Assembly (NCBI GenBank): GCA_020161355.1
Contig: JAIUOF010000008.1
Span: forward strand, 124,001-188,000
DNA: 64,000 bases
Reading direction: 5' to 3'
From: Bacteroidota bacterium
GTDB taxonomy: Bacteria; Bacteroidota; Bacteroidia; Cytophagales; Spirosomataceae
Shown: positions 36,501 through 43,002 of the stretch, piece by piece
Position numbering within the stretch: position 1 is the first letter of the stretch
Layout: each line of letters opens with the position of its first letter
The notes under the pieces: model-generated
Told to the model about the DNA's origin: nothing
The model's database searches: none
What the model saw: the letters and a program-made list of their open reading frames with translations, nothing else
Made by a program: the position numbers and the translations under genes

Positions 36501-37823
36501 GGACTCAATGGTGATTATTCTGATGAGGATATAATCATAGTAAAATTAAAAAAATTAGTTTCCAATACCTACCTTACAGTTAAAGAATTAATAAAATTTA
36601 ATGCAAAAGAAAATAAATCATTAGATGTTATTTTTCCGGAAGAATTTGAAATAGGGTCTTACGGAATTTCCGCCGATTTTGAAAAGTATCAAAATAATTC
36701 ACAGTCCTCAGTATTAGGATTTGTACTTATGTCGCAAGCAAATATAAATCTTGCAGGAAATGCCACAGTGAACAATGGAAATTCAACTTTAATAAGTGCA
36801 GTTGTTTCAGGTTCAACACCGGTTTCTTATGAACTAAACGACGGTTCAAAAGGAGTCCTAAACAGTTCTGGCTTAATTTCAATTAAGGTTATTCCAAATT
36901 ATAATTTTGAATACAAAATTATTTCAGCAAAAAACGAATGTGGGTCTGCAATTTTTTCTGGCCAATCTAATGTTCGGGTCAATGAACCATCTATCAAAAA
37001 AATTGATATTCCAGAAATGTCGAATTATACTTTTTGCCCTGGGGCTTCAGTTAGTTTACCCTTTAAATACACAGGTGACTTCGTTCCGAATGTCACTTTT
37101 TACACTCAAATTTCAGATAAAGAAGGAGCTGATTTCAAAGACATTCCAGGTGCTATTTCAACTCAAAGCCCAATAAAATTCATTTTGCCAACAAATATTT
37201 CGTCTGGTAACAATTATCGTTTTCGGGTGATTTCTTCTGATGTAGGTGTTCAAAGTAGTACAAGTACAAACTTCATAAATATTATTGAAAAAATTATTGT
37301 TAAAGTAACTGGACCAAAATACTTAGAATCTAATAAGGCAGTTGAATTAAATGTGGAATCAACCACTAATTCCGGGTTTGCATTTTATGTGATAGACTCA
37401 ATTTCAAAAAAGACTTTGTCAAATACTTACATTAATACAAGTCCACAAAAACTACCTTTGAATATTTCAAGTCCAACAATACTAAAATTCTATGCCCTCA
37501 ATTCATGTGGACCAGCCATTTTTAATGGGCCAAATTTTTTGAAATTAGATTTACTTATGGCATCAGAAAACGAGAACCCTAATAATTTTTTAGCTTATCC
37601 AAATCCGGCAGAAAAGTCTATAAAAATCAAAATGACAGGAGTATTTAATTTGGAGAATTTTTCTATTTCTAATTCTATCGGGCAAGAATTAGATTTAATT
37701 CCAAATTCCAAGAATAGTGAAGAAGTTATATTTGATATTTCGAATCTTCAAGATGGAATCTATTTCATTACATATTATGATGGAAAAAACAGATTAGTTG
37801 AGAGATTTGTAGTTAGAAATTAA
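33573..37823 (+). CDS. Giant T9SS-secreted seven-module surface protein, copy 3
   Basis: A 1416-residue paralogue, again with a signal peptide (1-18), seven modules and a type A sorting domain (L-A-Y-P-N-P-A, ending in ERFVVRN). It has exactly 14 cysteines, two per module, the cleanest expression of the pattern. Modules 1 (QVNPYSKVDLK), 6 (AGNATVNNGNST) and 7 (ISDKEGADF) match the same positions in copies 1 and 2. It is the last gene of the operon; no clear terminator is seen before the hairpin repeats at 37899-37940. All three differ enough to suggest distinct partners rather than simple dosage. Confidence 0.85.
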   Translation: MKKIGIIFALLISFYSNAQQNSVLVETFLNQYCTGTSISLKLKTSGNFNEDNKFVIEISDAFGKNFKELKRINSTSTDIIIPLELSFGENYMIRANSTSPAVTGISSNRFKIFTKPIAKLNYVGASQVNPYSKVDLKMKIIGGGSFNLVLNDSTKLNTIYPSYYDSTYTVSKLIVKSFNYKIEKIENLCGVGISTGEAIIKANPYGLLITGLSDLYKSCPGKKIHYSYSVNGSLGETNSFKLRIKSAVGTYQEDIVSKLNEKGFLESTLPQNLEYGKTYSLQLIGSSPEIYSDLINFSIPPKAIIGNVSTGNSQYGIIPSLLVNINQGLPPYVVSLENGQSHYLTKNYSEIPLINLNTKNSFVSIKDQCNSIKSTIDSVNVSLPSFITIDSIPSKNYCVGETLEVPVTTNMTFNSKSKIYFYLWEESYVVQPKFEAKLIDNKLVAKIPPMQGGYYSIMITTENPTTEHIAFNRRIKINQPSTSSLSIRTNPLGSWMVLNPGVGFEPSTVKLIIDDKEHLLNYQNFSKNLRTYEFKINQKKNRVFSLAEVKNECGASQINPSAKSVSFKFQGTQNRNIIIGQIEKSNYCIGEDIKIPFTIEGELSSNEVVELYNVGGSGYNTIKLTEGKTSPIVLNISPSTRFVSNQFLLKISNTEIVSDEKSLTINSKPWVGSNTKFKQVIKNQPLNLELRSSGSYPIYYKLNNEVRTIPHGSFSDINRYERFTLHPKENLTLKIESVNNSCGYMDQSLKSEIKIEAFTTILYFDEYSTSINSRVCTGELLRIPFKGIYIRKNTKIYAELTDLNGLNFKEITTYQDGNEMIVQIPKDLKTSNKYKIRLVAKNPEDTFYSEERSINVFEPVTGKISTKEGKDIIEKNGYESVNLKLEFTGSPTFQTIISNTYNINSTLDPSIRYYDYISYINVNPTKKTTYSIQQLNNFCGFGKISGNVTVSVIPYVSSIKLSKNKVCKSEKVTLSIGLNGDYSDEDIIIVKLKKLVSNTYLTVKELIKFNAKENKSLDVIFPEEFEIGSYGISADFEKYQNNSQSSVLGFVLMSQANINLAGNATVNNGNSTLISAVVSGSTPVSYELNDGSKGVLNSSGLISIKVIPNYNFEYKIISAKNECGSAIFSGQSNVRVNEPSIKKIDIPEMSNYTFCPGASVSLPFKYTGDFVPNVTFYTQISDKEGADFKDIPGAISTQSPIKFILPTNISSGNNYRFRVISSDVGVQSSTSTNFINIIEKIIVKVTGPKYLESNKAVELNVESTTNSGFAFYVIDSISKKTLSNTYINTSPQKLPLNISSPTILKFYALNSCGPAIFNGPNFLKLDLLMASENENPNNFLAYPNPAEKSIKIKMTGVFNLENFSISNSIGQELDLIPNSKNSEEVIFDISNLQDGIYFITYYDGKNRLVERFVVRN

Positions 37824-37898
37824 ATTCTTTTTTGAATAGAACTAAAAGGGTAAACTAAATACTAAAAAATAATAAAGTATATTCCAACTTTAGGAGTG

Positions 37899-37940
37899 GA
37901 CCGCCACCCCGGTCGGACCTTTGACCGCCCATTGGCGGAT
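37899..37940. repeat. Double palindrome of the TCCGYC hairpin type
   Basis: Two hairpins: GACCG/CGGTC at 37899-37914 and CCGCC-CATT-GGCGG at 37925-37938 followed by AT. The second has the same outline as those at 20134-20149 and 38386-38401. It lies between the giant-protein operon and the GIY-YIG gene and could also stop transcription from the left. Confidence 0.5.
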
Positions 37941-37973
37941 ATATGGCCAACGACCAGCAAAGAGATAAAAAGA

Positions 37974-38225
37974 TTAATAGTTTTCTTTAATTAGTTTCCA
38001 GATAAACTCTCTTCCTTTCGCCGATTTCAATTCTTTTTCTCTTTTCATTGCCAGGCTTTTAGTATCAAAAGTTTCGGTATATGCTATTTGCCAAGGACGG
38101 AATTTTAGCGTATATCCTTTTGTTCCAAGAGAATTATGAGAGGTGAGTCTTTGTTCAAGATTTGATGTAAATCCGATATAGATTTTGTTGTATTCTTTAG
38201 AATACAGGACGTAAACTGTGAACAT
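37974..38225 (-). CDS. GIY-YIG nuclease family protein
   Basis: An 83-residue protein consisting of one GIY-YIG domain: the core motif is V-Y-V-L-Y (residues 4-8) with I-Y-I-G-F-T (15-20), followed by an Arg in EQRLTSH and the K-R-E-K-E-L-K motif, with the metal-binding Glu. Such stand-alone, UvrC-like proteins are common in Bacteroidota genomes and their role is unknown; they may repair DNA or process junctions. It sits next to the initiator tRNA and a broken copy of it, but nothing proves a link, as no intron or target site is seen. Confidence 0.85.
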   Translation of the reverse strand: MFTVYVLYSKEYNKIYIGFTSNLEQRLTSHNSLGTKGYTLKFRPWQIAYTETFDTKSLAMKREKELKSAKGREFIWKLIKENY

Positions 38226-38232
38226 ATAGCAT

Positions 38233-38260
38233 AAAAAAAGGAGGTCATTTGACCTCCTTA
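38233..38260 (-). terminator. Terminator of the initiator tRNA gene
   Basis: On the minus strand AAGGAGGTCA pairs with TGACCTCCTT around a two-base loop and runs into seven T. It starts two bases after the tRNA 3' end. Confidence 0.85.
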
Positions 38261-38261
38261 G

Positions 38262-38334
38262 TAGCGGGAACAGGACTCGAACCTGTGACCTTCGGGTTAT
38301 GAGCCCGACGAGCTGCCAACTGCTCCATCCCGCG
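38262..38334 (-). tRNA. tRNA-fMet (initiator), anticodon CAT
   Basis: A 73-nt cloverleaf on the minus strand without encoded CCA. The anticodon loop CTCATAA gives CAT. Two features mark it as the initiator: the first and last acceptor bases (C1 and U72) do not pair, and the anticodon stem holds three G-C pairs in a row (GGG/CCC). It is followed by its own terminator. There is no promoter right before it; the only promoter seen (38450-38479) lies beyond a broken copy of its 5' half, so both would be read together. Confidence 0.93.
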
Positions 38335-38377
38335 ATATATTTTTTAACTTTCGAATCTAATTAAAAGAACTTTTCTA

Positions 38378-38438
38378 AACCTGTGTCCGCCGTTTGGCGG
38401 ATATGAGCCCGACGAGCTGCCAACTGCCCCATCCCGCG
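38378..38438 (-). pseudogene. Broken partial copy of the initiator tRNA with an inserted palindrome
   Basis: The 41 bases 38402-38442 match 38298-38338, the 5' half of the intact tRNA and the bases before it, with a single difference (position 38428). Then, where the 3' half of the anticodon arm and the variable loop should be, the palindrome TCCGCCGTTTGGCGGA (38386-38401) stands instead. AACCTGTG (38378-38385) of the T-arm follows, and the rest of the tRNA is missing. It lies between the promoter and the intact gene, so it would be carried in the precursor. Confidence 0.75.
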
Positions 38439-38449
38439 ATATTGGACTG

Positions 38450-38479
38450 CAAAGGTACAACAATTTTTTCTTTTTGCAA
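38450..38479 (-). promoter_or_regulatory. Initiator tRNA promoter
   Basis: On the minus strand TTG (38479-38477), exactly 19 bases, then TACCTTTG (38457-38450) followed by CAGTCC. It is one of the best matches to the Bacteroidota consensus in the window and sits 12 bases before the broken tRNA copy. Confidence 0.7.
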
Positions 38480-38567
38480 GAATATTTTTCCAAAATAAAA
38501 ATTGATGGAATTAAAACATCAGGTTTTATTCGCCTTTCTATGATTTTTAGAAAGAATAATAAATACT

Positions 38568-38575
38568 TAATTTTG
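38568..38575 (+). promoter_or_regulatory. Candidate -7 box for the LTA-synthase-like gene
   Basis: TAATTTTG matches the consensus 20 bases before the TTG start. No -33 TTG is present at normal spacing. Confidence 0.4.
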
Positions 38576-38595
38576 GGTTAATTTTAAAGTAACAT

Positions 38596-40512
38596 TTGAT
38601 TAAAAACCTGCTAAAGAGTATTGTAAGAACTTCTTATGTAAAGGCTTTTTATAAGCTTTTGGCTGTTTTGATTTTGTTCCAGATTTCCAGATGGATTTTT
38701 TATTATTTTAATCAGGATGCTATAGGTACTTTAAAAAAATCAGATTTAATTCCGATTTTGAAAGGCGGACTGCGATTTGATCTTACCACAATCGCTTTTC
38801 TTAATCTCCCTTTTATTTTTATCCAGATATTTCCGGTTTTTAATCTGAAAAATAAGGTTGTTCAATATTTCTCAGATTTTCTTTTTCTTACGGGAAATGT
38901 TTTAGGGCTTTTGGCAAATAGTATTGATATCGCTTATTTCAAATTTAACCTGCGGAGAAGCACATGGGCGAACATCACCGAATTGGGTGAAATAAATAAT
39001 TTTTTCAGTTTGATTCCTGGTTTTATCAAAGGATATCCTGAAGCCATTTTTTCCGGAATTTTTCTGATTTTTTCACTGGTCTTTTTGTTAAAAAAAATAC
39101 CCAAAGGAACTTTCATAAATAGCTTTCACCGCAGAGTTGACATTTTTATTGTATTGTTGTTTCCGCTGGTTGCTATTCTCAGAGGAGGTGACCTGGCCCA
39201 TTCGTCCCGACCACTCAATTTTAATCATGTAGGCGAATATGTGAGCAACCCCCAACAAGTGGCTTTGGTTTTAAATACGCCATTTTCGATTATTAAAACC
39301 ATAAAAAGCAATGCAATTGGCCGTTTGTCTTATTTTTCTGATGAAGCAAGTCTGAAAAATGCATTCAACCCATTGATTACTCATAAAAATGAATCCCAAA
39401 GACCTTTGAATGTGGTGATTATAATCATTGAAAGCTATAGCGAAGAGGCTTCGGGTTTGTTTAATAAGGAATGGAAAGATGGGGGATTTACTCCATTTCT
39501 TGATTCCTTAAGGCAAAAATCATTCTATTCAGAATACAGTTTTGCCAATGGGAAAAAATCTATTGAGGCATTGCCGGCAATTTGGGCAGGTGTGCCAAGT
39601 TTTGAGCAACCTTATGTTTTGTCGGAATTTTCCGGAAATAATATTGATGCCTTACCCGAAATGCTCAAACAAGCAGGTTATCATACTTCATTTTTTCATG
39701 GAGCACCCAATGGCTCCATGGGATTTGATTCATTTTGTAAAACAGCCGGGATTGAGCAATATTTCGGGAAGAATGAATATCCCCGACCTGAAGATTTTGA
39801 TGGCATTTGGGGAGTTTGGGACGAGCCTTACCTGCAATATTTTGGGAGGAAGTTGAGTACTTTCAAGACTCCTTTTTTTAGCACGGTTTTCACCCTTTCT
39901 TCACATGATCCGTTTAAAATTCCTGAACAGTACAAAGGAAAATTTAAGAAAGGCCCGCACCCCATATTTGAAACGCTTTCTTATACTGATAATGCGTTGA
40001 AAAAATTCTTTGAATATTCAAAAACCCAATCATGGTATAGTAATACGGTATTTGTTATTACTGCCGACCATACCTCTTCATTCTCAGGGAGTAAAAAGTT
40101 CAAATCCGGGGTGGGTAGATTCAGGATTCCGATATTCTTTTTTTCTCCCAAACATATCTCTGCCCAAAAGTCAGAAAAGCTTTTTCAGCAAACCGACATA
40201 TCTCCGACGATTCTAGGATTTCTGGGTATTAATACAGCACACATTTCTTTTGGAAAAAATCTGTTAAATGATGATAAACCCGATTTTTCGGTTTTTCATT
40301 TTGGAAATTACCATTGGCTTGAAAACGATAGATTACTTGTTTTTAATAAAGAAAAACCACTTGGATTGTATAATTTTGCAAATGATTTTGAGTTAAAAAA
40401 TGATCTTTCTGTAAAAGAAAATAATCAATTGCTTAATATGGAGAAGCATATGAAAGGATTTTTACAACAATACAATAACAGGCTCATCGAAAACAAACTA
40501 ACAGCAAAATGA
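38596..40512 (+). CDS. LTA-synthase-like sulfatase/phosphoglycerol transferase family protein
   Basis: A 638-residue inner-membrane protein. About five hydrophobic helices (residues 15-185) precede a periplasmic sulfatase-fold domain (about 260-570). Its metal and nucleophile motifs are visible: IIIESYSEE for the first metal ligand Glu, NGKKSIEALPAIWAG where Ser takes the place of the nucleophilic Thr, and ITADHTS for the second site. Bacteroidota lack lipoteichoic acid; such members probably move phosphoglycerol or phosphoethanolamine onto a glycan or lipid. It begins at TTG, since no ATG fits the first helix. It overlaps era by four bases (ATGA). Confidence 0.85.
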   Translation: MIKNLLKSIVRTSYVKAFYKLLAVLILFQISRWIFYYFNQDAIGTLKKSDLIPILKGGLRFDLTTIAFLNLPFIFIQIFPVFNLKNKVVQYFSDFLFLTGNVLGLLANSIDIAYFKFNLRRSTWANITELGEINNFFSLIPGFIKGYPEAIFSGIFLIFSLVFLLKKIPKGTFINSFHRRVDIFIVLLFPLVAILRGGDLAHSSRPLNFNHVGEYVSNPQQVALVLNTPFSIIKTIKSNAIGRLSYFSDEASLKNAFNPLITHKNESQRPLNVVIIIIESYSEEASGLFNKEWKDGGFTPFLDSLRQKSFYSEYSFANGKKSIEALPAIWAGVPSFEQPYVLSEFSGNNIDALPEMLKQAGYHTSFFHGAPNGSMGFDSFCKTAGIEQYFGKNEYPRPEDFDGIWGVWDEPYLQYFGRKLSTFKTPFFSTVFTLSSHDPFKIPEQYKGKFKKGPHPIFETLSYTDNALKKFFEYSKTQSWYSNTVFVITADHTSSFSGSKKFKSGVGRFRIPIFFFSPKHISAQKSEKLFQQTDISPTILGFLGINTAHISFGKNLLNDDKPDFSVFHFGNYHWLENDRLLVFNKEKPLGLYNFANDFELKNDLSVKENNQLLNMEKHMKGFLQQYNNRLIENKLTAK

Positions 40513-41396
40513 AGCAGCATCGGGCGGGATTTATAAGTATTATTGGAAAGCCGAATGTAGGGAAATCAACTTTGATGAACCAGTTGGTAGGTGAAAAACT
40601 CAGTATCATTACCTCTAAAGCCCAGACGACTCGTCACCGGATTATGGGGATTGTAAACGGTGAAACGCCGGATTTTGATTTTCAATTGGTATACAGTGAT
40701 ACACCTGGCATAATAAAACCCCAATATGAGCTGCATACTGCTATGATGGAGTTTGTACACGGAAGTATTGAAGATGCCGATGTAGTGCTTTTTGTGACCG
40801 ATATTTATGAAAAATACGATGAAGAAGATGTGATTCAAAAGCTTCAGAATTGCGAAAGTCCGATAGTTTTGATAATCAATAAAATTGATTTGGCAAGTGA
40901 GGAGGCTATTACAGAAAAAGAAGAGCACTGGAAAACGATACTCAATCCTGCAAAAATCATGAAGATTTCGGCACTTAATAATGTGGGTATCGATATTTTG
41001 TTAGATCAGGTTTTGGAATTTCTGCCCGTACATCCACCGTATTTTCCTAAGGATGAACTGACCGATAAGCCTGAGCGGTTTTTTGCAGCCGAAATTGTTA
41101 GGGAAAAGATATTCCTGAATTATAAAAAAGAGGTGCCTTATAGCTGTGAAGTAGTGGTAACAGCCTTTAAAGAATCTGATGACCTGATTAAGGTTTCCTC
41201 CGAGATATATGTTGAAAGAGCCACTCAAAGGGCGATTTTGCTTGGACATAAAGGTGAGCGAATCAAAAAGGTTGGGATTGAGGCCCGTCAGGAAATGGAG
41301 CAATTTTTCGGGAAGAAGGTTTTTTTGGAGCAATATATCAAAGTAGAGCCTGACTGGAGACAAAAAAAGCAAAAATTGGAAAGATTTGGGTATTGA
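40509..41396 (+). CDS. era: GTPase Era
   Basis: A 295-residue GTPase needed for 30S ribosome maturation. The G motifs are intact: GKPNVGKST (G1), SDTPG (G3), NKID (G4) and SAL (G5). The KH domain follows, with LGHKGERIKKVGIEARQEME holding the GxxG RNA-binding loop. Length is typical. It overlaps the preceding sulfatase-family gene by four bases, so translation is coupled and era lacks its own visible promoter. Its placement with an envelope enzyme instead of ribosome-related genes is worth noting. Confidence 0.97.
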   Translation: MKQHRAGFISIIGKPNVGKSTLMNQLVGEKLSIITSKAQTTRHRIMGIVNGETPDFDFQLVYSDTPGIIKPQYELHTAMMEFVHGSIEDADVVLFVTDIYEKYDEEDVIQKLQNCESPIVLIINKIDLASEEAITEKEEHWKTILNPAKIMKISALNNVGIDILLDQVLEFLPVHPPYFPKDELTDKPERFFAAEIVREKIFLNYKKEVPYSCEVVVTAFKESDDLIKVSSEIYVERATQRAILLGHKGERIKKVGIEARQEMEQFFGKKVFLEQYIKVEPDWRQKKQKLERFGY

Positions 41397-41582
41397 AATG
41401 GATAAGAGTGGTTTTTAAATACCGGTTGGATCCGATATTCGGGGTACTTAAAATGGGCTGATGCATCCGCTCAATCATAATTAAATTATTTGAGAAAAAT
41501 TTTCAATTTTTTGTATAATAATAATTTCATTTATTTGTAAAAAAAACAGTAAAAAACCACTTGAAAAAGTGATAAATAGAAA

Positions 41583-42092
41583 ATGAAAACAGCACCAAAT
41601 ATTGATAAACCTGAGGTTTTTGAGTCAATCCAAAACTTTTTAGATACAGAAGGATTCAAAGTAGTAGCCACTGACCACCAGAGACCATGGGGTGGGTTTT
41701 TTGTCATTGATGAGTCACAAGCACCGGCTTTCATTGCCAAGTTTTTCAGCCATTTGAGCCTGGAAGATTTTGCCGGATTTGAAAAGCTTAGTCCCAAAAT
41801 TCTGGTTGTAGCCCCTCAAAAAAGACTTTCATGGCAATATCACCATCGCAGAGCTGAAATATGGAAGCTGATTGCAGGCGTAGCAGGCGTGGTTATTTCT
41901 GATACTGACAAGGAGACGATACCTCTTCCGCTGAGCGTAGGACAAGTAATCAATCTTAAATGCGGTGAGCGTCATCGTCTGCTTGGTGCCGACGGCTACG
42001 GGGTGGTGGCCGAGATATGGCAGCATACCGACAAAGAGAATCCTTCAAATGAGGATGATATCGTAAGGGTTCAGGATGATTTTGGGAGGTGA
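41583..42092 (+). CDS. Mannose-6-phosphate isomerase type II-like cupin protein
   Basis: A 169-residue single-domain cupin. It has R-P-W-G near residue 35, a zinc-binding cupin motif H-H-R-R-A-E in the middle, GERHRL later, and the C-terminal EDDIVRVQDDFGR, the same order and motifs as the isomerase domain at the end of ManC/AlgA-type enzymes. It lacks the nucleotidyltransferase half. It probably isomerises a phosphorylated sugar; the family is often labelled phosphoheptose isomerase in databases without clear proof. It stands alone, and its stop is one base from the convergent SMP-30 gene's stop. Confidence 0.8.
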   Translation: MKTAPNIDKPEVFESIQNFLDTEGFKVVATDHQRPWGGFFVIDESQAPAFIAKFFSHLSLEDFAGFEKLSPKILVVAPQKRLSWQYHHRRAEIWKLIAGVAGVVISDTDKETIPLPLSVGQVINLKCGERHRLLGADGYGVVAEIWQHTDKENPSNEDDIVRVQDDFGR

Positions 42093-42093
42093 T

Positions 42094-43002
42094 TTAATTC
42101 ACCCCTTTTACATTCATTTCGAGCGTATAAACTGATTCCAGAGCAGTAATAAAGAGGAGATTACGTTTTTTACCTCCGAAAGTTACGTTGGCCGTCCAGC
42201 CGGCGGGAACAGGAATATGTCCTATTTTTTTTCCGGTTTTATCAAAAATTGTTACCCCTTTTCCGGTCAGGTAAAGATTGCCTTCGGAGTCAGTAGTCAT
42301 GCCATCTGAACCCATTTCGGCGAAAAGCTGCCGGTTTGCAATTTGCCCTGTTCCGGTAATTTCATAGCGGTAGGTCTTGCTGGCACCGATGTCGGCAACA
42401 TAAAGGTATTTTCCGTCTCCACTACCGACAATTCCATTGGGCTGTTTAAAATCAGCATCAAGAATTTTCGCAACTTTTGCATTTTTAGGCAAATAATACA
42501 ATCTTTTTTCTTCTATTTCCTGATTTTTTCTTTTCCAATATTCTCTTGGATAAAAGGGATCAGTAAAATAAATACCTCCTGAGGCGTCAATCCAGAGGTC
42601 ATTAGGGCCATTGAGAAGTTTCCCTTCATAGTTTTCAAGCAATACTGTGTGATTCCCTTTTTCATCTATTGCCCACAGTTGATTATTTTCGTCGGCACAG
42701 GCATACAAAATTCCTTTTTTGTCGAAAAACAATCCATTTGACCTTCCTGAATTTTCAAGAAATAATGAGAGATTCCCTTTGGTATCATATTTCCAGAGGG
42801 TATTGTTGGGTTGATCTGTAAAAAAAACGTTTCCTTTCTTATCTACAGCAGGACCTTCCGTAAATTTAAACTGACTGGAAATTTTATTGAGTTTAGCCCC
42901 TTTTTTTACCAAAGGATTATTCTTGATCTCTTGGGAAAAAGATTGTAGTATAGCTATAAAAACTATAGAAATAAGATTCAGAACTATCAGTTTCTTTTTC
43001 AT
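42094..43002 (-). CDS. SMP-30/gluconolactonase family secreted lactonase
   Basis: A 302-residue six-bladed beta-propeller with a signal peptide (1-23). Metal-binding segments are visible: F-T-E-G-P (first ligand Glu), GPNDLWID (Asn-Asp) and PNGIVGSGDGKYLYVAD for the last ligand Asp. It should hydrolyse a sugar lactone in the periplasm, possibly glucono-lactone. It overlaps the permease gene upstream by four bases, an unusual pairing for an amino-acid transporter; they may just share a transcript. Overall length fits the family. Confidence 0.88.
   Translation of the reverse strand: MKKKLIVLNLISIVFIAILQSFSQEIKNNPLVKKGAKLNKISSQFKFTEGPAVDKKGNVFFTDQPNNTLWKYDTKGNLSLFLENSGRSNGLFFDKKGILYACADENNQLWAIDEKGNHTVLLENYEGKLLNGPNDLWIDASGGIYFTDPFYPREYWKRKNQEIEEKRLYYLPKNAKVAKILDADFKQPNGIVGSGDGKYLYVADIGASKTYRYEITGTGQIANRQLFAEMGSDGMTTDSEGNLYLTGKGVTIFDKTGKKIGHIPVPAGWTANVTFGGKKRNLLFITALESVYTLEMNVKGVN

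Noticed and set aside
24959..37823. The three giant genes as a non-ribosomal peptide synthetase or polyketide cluster
   Set aside because: No adenylation, carrier or ketosynthase motifs are present; all repeats are beta-rich, with signal peptides and sorting domains.
37974..38225. GIY-YIG protein as a homing endonuclease that caused the tRNA copy
   Set aside because: It is a stand-alone short domain common in the phylum, with no DNA-binding extension, intron or intein; closeness to the tRNA copy alone is not evidence.
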